Positions 32,881 through 43,300 of a stretch of 64,000 nt of DNA are shown one piece after another. The position numbers were made by a program, and so were the translations under genes. Source of the stretch: Megalobrama amblycephala (taxonomy: Eukaryota; Chordata; Actinopteri; Cypriniformes; Xenocyprididae); assembly GCF_018812025.1 (NCBI RefSeq), contig NC_063054.1:11026082-11090081 (forward strand), in the 5' to 3' direction. Below the pieces are notes generated by a model that was not told the origin of the DNA, did not search any database, and worked only from the letters and a program-made list of their open reading frames with translations. Within the stretch, counting starts at the first letter, position 1; each line of letters begins with the position of its first letter.

Positions 32881-35800
32881 GAATTCGGCACAACACCGCC
32901 AATACAGTAAGGCAAATCACAGATGACGATGGCCGTCGGTCTAGTAACTCTGGATCCCGTATAACTCTTCTACGGCGTCCGTTTGTACGTCCAGACTAAA
33001 AAAAAACTCGCTACATTTACCCACTAATATCATAACATTCTTGAAACAAATTAAAATTGGGAACTTAAAAGGGAAGAAAACAATAATAATCAAACAAACA
33101 GAGAGACTAAATCGTTACTGATGTTGCTGCGCCATCTTGGAATTACGCCTCTACAAATGGTTTAATGTAGTCAGAAATTTACTGTGAAATTAATGTATGC
33201 TGGATGTATGCAAATGATGCTAACATCACAGTAATTTACTGCTCTTTTTACTGTGAATTCACATGATAAAGTTGCCTTTAACCATGCCACTCTAAGAAAA
33301 TATATTGTTTACCAATGTAAACCAATGTCACCATAATGGTGATCAGTGTTCAGTTTGCTTGTGATCTTGGACCTTGTATATTCATATTGAAATGTCTGAT
33401 CTAGCCAAGTCAGAACATTTGTTAAAATGATGACAAGCTTGAATATAAAATAAATAAATTGGCTGATTATAAGTTAGTAAAATAATATTAGCGTTATGTA
33501 ATTGTTTGTAGATGGAAATTTCACAATAGTAAAGCAGCTGCTGAGATTTATCTTTAAAAGATGACATAAACTTGCAACACAAGATTTGTTTTTCTTCCAT
33601 CACCTAATGATGCACAGACATCAGTACTCAACATACAAATAATACTCAATAAATTAAAATAAACTCTGAAGATTACAAAATAAACAACACAAACTGTTAA
33701 AATTGAAAGTTGTCAAAAATAAGTCCATCAGAAGCACAGATAAATAATAATAAAAAACTCAAATTTTAACAGTGCATGGTTGGGTCATACAGAAGTCATA
33801 AAATACAATTTCACTTTTCTTTTAAAGAAATGTAGGCACAGCAACATTTAAAGGAAAAGGGTAAACTAATTGGCGCCTTTGTATCTGCGAAATGCTGTCA
33901 CGCACATAAGGTGCAACTTGTTTCTGCTGATGAAATTTGGATATGGTAATGGATGATTTTTGAAAGTGAGGTAGGAAGCTACTTTGAAACTGTAGCCTGC
34001 CAAGCTACCTGCTAATAATGATTTGAAGTAGTAAAATTTGCTGGAGTTTTGAATTAATTAAATTAGGATGACAATATCAAACTTCAACATTTAAATGTAT
34101 ACAATGAGAGCTTTGAAATGTACATAACCAAGTCGATAGTATGTACAGGGAGTCGAATCGGTCAAATTCAAAATGTTTTTGAACCTGTTAATTTACATGA
34201 ACTTTCCGAAGCTATTCACTAGAACTTCCTGCGCCACATATGACTTTCCAATGCTTCACATGAAAAAGATGACAGTTTGAGATGAACTGATTCACTAGAA
34301 TGAACTGAACTTTCCAATGCAACAAATGAGAGAGATGAACATCACTGAATCAATTCACTACAATGAATCAGACATATGAGGACCATTAGGGCTAAGCAAT
34401 TTACTTTTCAGCACTTTATATAACACAGATTGTTTCAAAGCAGAAGTAAACAGGAAAATAACAGTGTTGAAAAATTCACCAATTATGAAATGCCTTCAAT
34501 TTCAGCTGTAAAGAAGCTCTACAGAAGATAAGTGGCATTATTCAGCTCAATTTAGTTCAATGTTGATTCAATTCAGTTCAATAACTGTCGATTTTGCAAA
34601 GTTCATCAATCACTAAACTAATTCAATTCAGCTGTAAGACATCTTTACAGAGCTCAATAGTGTATTATATTCAGCTCAATTTAGTTCATTGTTAATTCAG
34701 TTAAGTTTAATAACCATTTGGGTAAGTGTGTTTGGTTTTTTAAAGCTACAAAAACTCTACAACTGAATTTTTCAAAAAAGCATAGTTTATATTAAATTTA
34801 AAAGACATAACATTTATTTATATTTTCTGGATGTCGTTTATAAAAAAAAAAAAAAAAAAAAAAAAATTCTCAGGAACAAGGGCCTTTGAAAGGACAGGAT
34901 GTTTCTGCACTGCCTCATTTTACTATCTGTTACAAAAGATATGTTTAAACATGAACATGATAATTGCAACTGCCAGGCATGCTCTGATCATTGTGATTCC
35001 CATGATCCATGTTGATTTGGGCAAAGCATGGGAACTGGATGCTTTGTAGGCCTAATAGTCTTAAATCATAAGTGACAAAATCTCATGTTTGTTGAAAGGT
35101 GTCATTCTCATACTTTAGCTCATACCCAGTGGCATGTTAGCTAGTTACAACAGTTTTATGACTGAACTTGAAAACTGCTGGTAAGGCAGGTTTCAGCAAG
35201 TGGCGTGAAAAGAAAAAATTAGATTTGTTTATGAAACAGCTCCTCAGGGTTTACAGGAAAGCTGTCAAGCTGACAACACATGACTCACAGCAGTAACAAA
35301 AAAAAAAAGAAAAGGAAAAAAAAAAGACTGCAGAACTGGAGCATTAAAGGACTTTATTAAAGATTATTGTCTGAAATCCCCCTAATAAAAGATTTTCATT
35401 AATTCATGCAGAAAAAAAAAAAAAAAAAATCAATCACCACTGGATAATCACCAGAATTACCAGTAAACAAGAAAATAGATGAGTCACTGTGTAAAAACAT
35501 TTTTGGAAGTAAAAAATAAAATAAAATAAAAATTTTGACAAATGTTATTTAGCATTTTTTTCTCAATTTTACAAAGTTTTTTTTTTTTTTTTACCATTTT
35601 ATTGATGGTTAAAAAATAGAGAAATAAGAAGAAATGATTGTAAGAATGGGGAAAGACACCCCAGCTAACCTGGAACATTGTCAGAACGTACTGGCAAGGT
35701 TCTCTCAACATTATTAACAAACATTATTCCAGTAACATTAATAGAAGGTTCATTTAAAGTTATCTAGTCTTTAAAAATGTTCTCAAAATGTTAGCACAAA

Positions 35801-36482
35801 AACATTATTTATACATCGCCCGTGGAATGTTTGTTGGACGTCTAACATTCTATAAACTTTTTTCAGAAAACTTTCAAAGATTCCGTTCCCATAATGTTTG
35901 AAGAATGATAAAATTGAATGTTTCCTTAATATTTGCATATATATATATATATATTTTTTTTTGAACAAATTCAAACCCTCACTTCCTGGGTGAGCATTAA
36001 TGTGCCTGGATTTCTTACTTCCCTGTGCTTATTTTACAGTTTCTTCCCACGGGCCATCTCCATCTGTAACACTTAGCTCACACACAGTGTTCTTTACTGT
36101 TCACTCTCCCTCAAATGATTCCTCCTTCAGCTGTCAGAACATCAGGCCACATGCATGTGTGTCAGTGTGAATGCTGATGAACCTCTTGGCCAAACGGTCC
36201 AGATGGTGTCTGCATCGACACACCCTTCTCTGACGGACTGAACAGCACAAGATATTATCTTTCAGTGAGGACATTTATGTTTCTCCTTCCAGACATTTTT
36301 TGATAAATAGTAGCTTCAGCTGAAGACAAAGCGTTGGATTTTCAAGTTGTGCTTCTCAGGCTTGATCTCATTTTGCATGCGTGATCCTGTCTTTACATTT
36401 TCTCTGTTAAAAACAGCGTTTCGCTTCAGGGTTAAATGTCATTTGATCTAAGTGATCTTATCTTCTATGAAATTAAATTAAA

Positions 36483-37623
36483 GGGGTGGTTCATTGCAAT
36501 TTCACGTTTTTAACTTTAGTTAGTTTGTAATGTTGCTGCTTGAGCATAAACAGTATCTGCAAAGTTACAGCGCTGAAAGTTTAATGCAAACTGAGTTATT
36601 GTCTTTTAAAGTTATGGCAGTTTAATGCCTACAAAAATGACTGGTTTAGACTACAATGAGCTTCTTCCCGGGTTGGTGACATCATAAACCCTGCAAAACA
36701 CGCCCCCGGGAACACGCAAGTGGGCAAGGCCATGTCACATGGCATATAAAAGCGGAAGAGTTGTGTACACTGTACGCAAGAGGCGCAATGCATAATAATA
36801 ATAAGTGATATTGTCTACACCATAGACTGTAAAAAACACACTGTTTACACTGGAAGCGGCACCAAAGACAGCTTCCAGAATCTGCTCGAGTTCAATGCTG
36901 GATTTGCACGAAGGCTATTACTGAAAGATGAAAACGTTCCCACTTTAAAAGCAGAAACTGCATAACTGTAAGTATGTTTTATTGTTTGTACATGTTTTTT
37001 AAATGTATAGTTATGTTGCTATTTTTGGTTGCATCAAGGACGTATATATATTCACGTATATATTCATGCTATAAATTAAATGCTGCCTTTACAAAAATGC
37101 TACTACTCAGTCATGTATTCAGCTACAGTAAAGCTTTAATCAGGATAAAACTGTATATTAAAAGCTAACAAACAGCAGTAACATTTACAAGTGACAGCAT
37201 ATCTAAACACTTTGACACAAATACAAACAGAAATAAACCGTGCTTGCAGAGGTTCTGCTTGACCCATGTCATCATGCTATCTGGGTCTGATTCTGGCTCA
37301 ATTTGATAATATGGACGCCATTATTTACATTTCCACTGAAGCAAATGTAACAACTAATGGTAAGGGGTATGGCGTTTCCAGATGCTTCAGTGAATCACAA
37401 TACACTGGGCCAGCTAACCAATCTGAGCACATTGCATATTCCGGAGGGAGTGGTATCAGAAGCAGGAAGTCAATCCGGCCATTCAAATGACAATGGAAAC
37501 AGCGGTGTAGAATAAAAGTAAAATATATGAAAAATACAACATTTAAAAAAAAAAAAAAACATGTTAAACTGCACCCCATAAACACAATCAAGCATAGAAA
37601 AAAAAAAAACAGTGAACCACCCC
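36483..37623. mobile_element. non-autonomous DNA transposon, GGGGTGGTTCA ends
   Basis: The ends ggggtggttcattg and cagtgaaccacccc are inverted. No transposase frame. The first 180 bp are an inverted relative of sequence at about 48730-48960, including the gcataaacagtatctgcaaa block. Confidence 0.7.
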
Positions 37624-37714
37624 AGAATTCCAGAATTCCACTACTTTGGAGTCACTCTCTTGAAGTTTGGCATTGACATCTGACTACAGACATTGGCGGT
37701 GTCTCAAAACATAT

Positions 37715-38104
37715 GGGTCCCACTTTATATTAAGTGGCCTTAACTACTATGTACTTACATTTAAATGAATAATTTGATACAATGCACTTATTGTGTACAT
37801 ACATGTTTTTGCATTGATATTTTACTGAATAGATTACTGATATTTTAAAAACACCTGCATGTAATTACATCTGTAATTAATTACTGTAATTACATTTATA
37901 ATTACACTGTTGACCCATCCCTTACACCTTACCCCTACACTTAAATCTACCCATACTGCCAAAGCTTTCCCTAACCTTACCCGTATCACACCTCAAAAGC
38001 AGCAAAAGTGTTTTGCAATTCAATATGAACCCAATAAGTACATTGTACATATTATTTTGATGTAAGTACATAGTAGTTAAGGCCACTTAATATAAAGTGG
38101 GACC
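37715..38104. repeat. foldback MITE
   Basis: The inverted ends gggtcccactttatattaag and cttaatataaagtgggacc continue into gtggccttaactactatgta and its complement. Confidence 0.85.
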
Positions 38105-38208
38105 AGCCTATGAGAAGTCTAATGGGCAGCTTCTTCATCTATCTATACAGACATCAACCCAAATGGAACTTCATGAGAAGTTTTTCATAGACAGCAACAG
38201 TTGATATT

Positions 38209-38209
<1 letters not shown>

Positions 38210-38284
<75 letters not shown>
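38210..38284. repeat. (TATC)n microsatellite
   Basis: About 18 tandem TATC units; a smaller ATCT tract lies at 39414-39433. Confidence 0.95.
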
Positions 38285-38576
38285 ATCAGGGGTTTAACGA
38301 AACATGTACTCATCTACAACCGTCAATCAGATGACAAAAAACAGTCAGTCACAGACAATCCACACTCCAATCCAGAAGGGTGTGTAAGTAGTAATGCAAC
38401 ACTGTTTGCTAATCACCACAACGGGAAAAAGCGCAGAAGAAGAAAAACACAATCTGTGCATAGATATGTTTACATGTAATCTCTAAACTAGTGTTTCAAC
38501 TGCAGAAAGACATTAATAAAACAGCTTGAGAATAATATCTAACATAGCATTACATTTACCTCAGGCAAGTCGTTTA

Positions 38577-39361
38577 TGCCTCGTTTCCACTGAGCGGTAC
38601 GGTTCGGTTCAGTACATTTCGGTATGGTTCGGAATGGTACACCCTAATCAGGCTTGCGTTTCCACTGCCAACAGTACGCTTACTTGATAGGCGTGGTTTA
38701 GCCGGAAAGTAGCAATTGACGTCATTCTCGTGCGAAGAAGAAAATGACACAGTAAACAACAGTGAATACAGCAGATCTTGATCTTGCTTCTCGGCTTGAG
38801 CTTTGCTTGCTGCATGCAACATTCGGCTTTTCACAATACCAAGTACGCAAAGTTCAGTCGTTCATGCAGCAGCATGGATGTGAGATCCAGGCGATCACTG
38901 GGCGCTTAGTGCTAATGTACACCGCCGAGAGCAGCTGTACCTTGGCTAGTCCTTCCGACATTTGCCGCTGGCTCAGATGTCTCTGTAGTGGTTAAAAACG
39001 AGATATCATTCATCTTGTGTATAACGGCCAATCTTTGGTCTCATGAATTTATCATTTGTTCCCAGGCAAATCGTTGCCTGAACCACATTCGTGTGTGGCG
39101 CTTCTTGTGTTGTCATTCCCCTTGTAGCACGTGCAAGTGACGATTCTCTGTCAACCAATCAACGTTCTGCAGAGTGTAGCTCCACCCTTTTGGTACGGTA
39201 CTATTGTACTTGGTACCCCAACGAAAGGGTCCCAAAAAAGTGGTACGGTATGGTTCGGAATTAGGGTAGCATTCACAACCTTTGACAATGGAAACGGCAA
39301 AAATCGCGTACCGTACTGTACTGAACCAAACCAAACTGTAGCGCTCAGTGGAAACGAGCCA
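38577..39361. mobile_element. PIF/Harbinger-like non-autonomous element
   Basis: TTA at 38574-38576 and 39362-39364 flank inverted ends tgcctcgtttccactgag and ctcagtggaaacgagcca, with ggtacggttcgg-type subterminal repeats on both sides. A 3-bp TTA/TAA target is the PIF/Harbinger signature. No transposase domain was recognised inside. Confidence 0.75.
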
Positions 39362-39530
39362 TTAGTGTCCACAGCATGTTAATTCACTAGAGAAATGAAC
39401 TCTAGACGGAGCATCTATCTATCTATCTATCTAGATCTAATCACTTTTTTGTAAAATACGGCAAAACATTTATAGTCACATCACTCAAATCAGGTGTCAT
39501 AGGTGCTTGTCTTATTGGATCTGCTCTTAT

Positions 39531-40394
39531 CTATTTAGATGACACAGTATCTTTTAGTTCAGCCTTCACTAATTTGGTACCTAACAGCTCAGATGGTGTT
39601 TTCTTTTTTTGTTTTTTGGCCAGTGCTGGCACATCAGTAAACAGCAATGGTGGTCTTCCCGTTTCCTTTTCTACTGCTTTCTCAGGAAAATGTGTCTGCA
39701 TTAGCAGTACACCTCCAGGCGCTCCGATGGGAGATGAGATGGGGCTAAATCCCAGCACTGCCTCCTGTTCCTGTACTTCTGTTTGCAACTGAATCGGCTG
39801 ATGAGCAGCTACAGGGGCTCCATTTATCACATACATTGCCTGCTGTCTTCTGCTTAGTGTCGCCTGTGAAACATTTCTGCCTTGCAGTATCAAACCTTCC
39901 GTCCCAGGGTTGCCATTTATTACATACAAACCCTGAGTGGGGCTCTCAACAAAAACTGTGTTTGGCATTTGCTGCTCCACCAGGTAGAATAGAGGCTGCT
40001 GTTGCACGAAAAGTGTCTGGCTTGCTTTGGCCCGTGGAAGTGTGGCTGATTCATTAACCGTCTCGACTTTGGTAACAGAGCTTTGTTGTACCTGTTGTGG
40101 AGGTGGAGTGGTTTTGGTAACCTGGATGGTGCTGGTGCTCTCGCTTTTGTAGCTGGTTTCAACTGATTTGACTACTTGCTCAGTTTTGGGAGGGGGTAAG
40201 CAAGGCTTTGGAGAACGGCATATGTCCGCTAATGTAAGGAACTTTGACCCAAGGTTGTTAAGGAACTCCAGGTCATCGTCAGACTCAAGGAGGCTGCAAC
40301 AACCAACAGAGCCAGCAGGGGTGCCCTGACCCTCATACTGATATTCCAGAAGACCGTCTGTCAGGGGAGGCTTTGCTGCAGCACAGCTTGCTTT
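39531..40394 (-). CDS. dsg2: dsg2 last exon, desmoglein-specific tail
   Basis: The acceptor is ttattgcag. 287 codons and a stop at 39533-39531. It contains [20 protein letters not shown], a Thr/Ser/Gln-rich linker, two [16 protein letters not shown] units and a Lys-rich end (KKQKKK). The upstream in-frame ATGs near 40430 are intronic. Confidence 0.95.
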   Translation of the reverse strand, partial: KASCAAAKPPLTDGLLEYQYEGQGTPAGSVGCCSLLESDDDLEFLNNLGSKFLTLADICRSPKPCLPPPKTEQVVKSVETSYKSESTSTIQVTKTTPPPQQVQQSSVTKVETVNESATLPRAKASQTLFVQQQPLFYLVEQQMPNTVFVESPTQGLYVINGNPGTEGLILQGRNVSQATLSRRQQAMYVINGAPVAAHQPIQLQTEVQEQEAVLGFSPISSPIGAPGGVLLMQTHFPEKAVEKETGRPPLLFTDVPALAKKQKKKTPSELLGTKLVKAELKDTVSSK

Positions 40395-43300
40395 CTGCAA
40401 TAAAGAATCAAATGAAAATTCTGTCATCATTTATATAGCCTGGCCACTGTTTACAATATAACATAAGTAACTGAGTCTGGGGATGTCAAATTGGAAAAGC
40501 ACCATAAAGAACTCAAAAAAGAACTTAATTTAATAATGAGAGGCAGCTTTATGCGGGAATGAGTAAAATTATGTGCAGTACGCACAATCCCACACCAAAA
40601 TTCAAGTAATAAGGATGCATTTCAGATATGTATCGAAAAATTAATATTTTTGACAACATTGCACTTAGTTTATTATTTCAGAAGACTTTAAAAGGTTACA
40701 ATTGAAAATGTATTTTATATATAAAATTCAACCCGCCAAAGTGTCTAGTAGGAGTGACTGAGTTACACGCTACTGCTGAAATCTACCCACATTTGGCAGA
40801 ATTCACTTTCATTAGATTGGAATGATTTCCCAAGGTATTCCATAAAAAAATTCACTTCTTATTTTACACAGAATAGTCATACAAACGCTATGCAGGGCAA
40901 TCGTGATCACAATTATTATTACATTAATTTAAATATGAATAAGATGCTTCAAAACCTAGATAATCTCATACCTGAGAGAAGTATTCATTGAGGAATTCAT
41001 CTCCCAATGCCATATCCCCATAAATATCCTGTTTTTCATGCACGAGTGTTGCAGAGTAGAGAGCACTATTGTGCTGGTTGGCTGTTAAAAGGGTGTTTTT
41101 CCGGTACCAAAACCTGCTGTCAGTTTCTGTAAACCCATCGTTTATTTCTTGGTTGAACATTTTGCTGACATTAGCAACACTTGCTTGAAAGGGTATTGAG
41201 GATACAGTGTTGGAAACCTTGAGATCCTGGGACAGTTGTTTTTGGGGTATTATAGCAACAGGACTGCTGAGAAGAGGAACCTCCTATATACAAAATCAAG
41301 TCCACATGTTGAAAGTGTGTTTTATGATATAAACTCAAGTTGTAATTTTAAATTTGAATCTGAGTAAATAGCTTCTGGGTACATACCTTGTCCTCCCCTA
41401 TGCCTTCAGTGTGATATGAAATAAGACATTCTTTTGCATCAAAGGGCAAATCTGTGAACTCGCTCACGGTCCCACACTGGCAGAAGATCAGTAGGAAGGG
41501 TACCACTGAAAATGCAAGTAACACAGCGTTTGTATTATAAGCTTTATAAGGGTGACAACTGTACAACAGTGTCGCGCACACGGATAACTCACGCAGGAGC
41601 ACAGCTGCACCGCTGAGGAACAAGCCAATGGCTGGTGCTCCTATTTTGAACGGGAAGCCACGTTGCGCGGCTAGCCTCGGCCCACATGAGCCTGTTTTCT
41701 CACAGGTGCACACTTCTACCTCAAACTTTTGGCTGTCTGCACAGGACAGACCCTGAGCGTCAGAGATCTTCACTGTCAGTGTATAGATGCCTCGCCACAA
41801 ATCCTCATGTGCATGGAAGCTCACAGTTGTTCCTACAAATAAGAGAGAATTACACTCTGCTAACTGCATTCGAGTTTGTCCAGTCTACAAACCAGATTCC
41901 AAAAAAGTTGTGACACTGTACAAATTGTGAATAAAAACAGAATGCAATGATGTGGAAGTTTCAAATTTCAATATTTTATTCACAATACATAAGAGATGAC
42001 ATATCAAATGTTTAAACTGAGAAAATGTATCATTTTAAAGGGAAAAATAAGTTGATTTAAATTTCATGGCATCAACACATCTCAAAAAAGTTGGGACAAG
42101 GCCATGTTTACCATTGTGTGGCATCCCCTCTTCTTTTTATTACAGTCTGCAAACATCTGGGGACTGAGGAGACAAGTTGCTCAAGTTTAGGAATAGGAAT
42201 GTTGTCCCATTCTTGTCTAATACAGGCTTCTAGTTGCTCAGCTGTCTTAGGTCTTCTTTGTCGCATCTTCCTCTTTATGATGCACCAAATGTTTTCTATG
42301 GGTGAAAGATCTGGACTGCAGCCTGGCCATTTCAGTACCCGGATCCTTCTTCTACACAGCCATGATGTTGTAATTGATGCAGTATGTGGTCTGGCATTGT
42401 CATGTTGGAAAAGGCAAGGTCTTCCCTGAAAGAGACGACGTCTGGATGGGAGCATATGTTGTTCTAGAACTTGGATATACCTTTCAGCATTGATGGTGCC
42501 TTTCCAGATGTGTAAGCTGCCCATGCCACATGCACTCATGCAACCCCATACCATCAGAGATGCAGGCTTCTGAATTGAGCACTGATAACAACTTGGGTTG
42601 TCCTCGCCCTCTTTAGTCCAGATGACATGGCGTCCCAGTTTTCCAAAAAGAACTTCAAATTTTGATTCGTCTGACCACAGAACAGTTTTCCACTTTGCCA
42701 CAGTCCATTTTAAATGAGCCTTGGCCCAGAGAAAACACCTGCGCTTCTGGATCATGTTTAGATATGGCTTCTTTTTTGACCTTTAGAGTTTAAGCCGGCA
42801 ACGGCGAATGGCACGGTGGATTGTGTTCACCGACAATGTTTTCTGGAAGTATTCCTGAGCCCATGTTGTGATTTCCATTACAGTAGCATTCCTGTATGTG
42901 ACGCAGTGCCGTCTAAGGACCCGAAGATCATGGGCATCCAGTATGGTTTTCCGGCCTTGACCCTTACGCACAGAGATTGTTCCAGATTCTCTGAATCTTT
43001 GGATGATATTATGCACTGTAGATGATGATAATTTCAAACTCTTTGCAATTTTTCTCTGAGAAACTCCTTTCTGATATTGCTCCACTATTTTTCGCCGCAG
43101 CATTGGGGGAATTGGTGATCCTCTGCTCATCTTGACTTCTGAGAGACACTGCCACTCTGAGAGGCTCTTTTTATACCCAATCATGTTGCCAGTTGACCTA
43201 ATAAGTTGCAAATTGGCAGTTCCTTATATGTACATTTAACTTTTCCGACCTCTACCTGTCCCAACTTTTTTGGAATGTGTAGCTCTCATGAAATCCAAAA

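Larger units (their letters stand above)
32511..39530. other. ttr-desmoglein intergenic region
   Basis: No gene is recognised. It holds small foldbacks at 32736-32880, 36483-37623 and 37715-38104, a TATC microsatellite at 38210-38284, and a Harbinger-like element at 38577-39361. Near 34530-34700 there are degenerate ttcaattcagttcaa repeats; near 35690-35930 there are repeated aacatt/gttct motifs. Poly-A tracts lie at 34840 and 35410, and 33150-34500 is otherwise unremarkable. The distal part of the desmoglein 3' UTR must start at 39530 on the minus strand; its end is not identified. Confidence 0.6.

Noticed and set aside
38762..38995. A 77-codon frame inside the Harbinger-like element
   Set aside because: No DDE or Myb-like motif was seen; not supported as a transposase gene.
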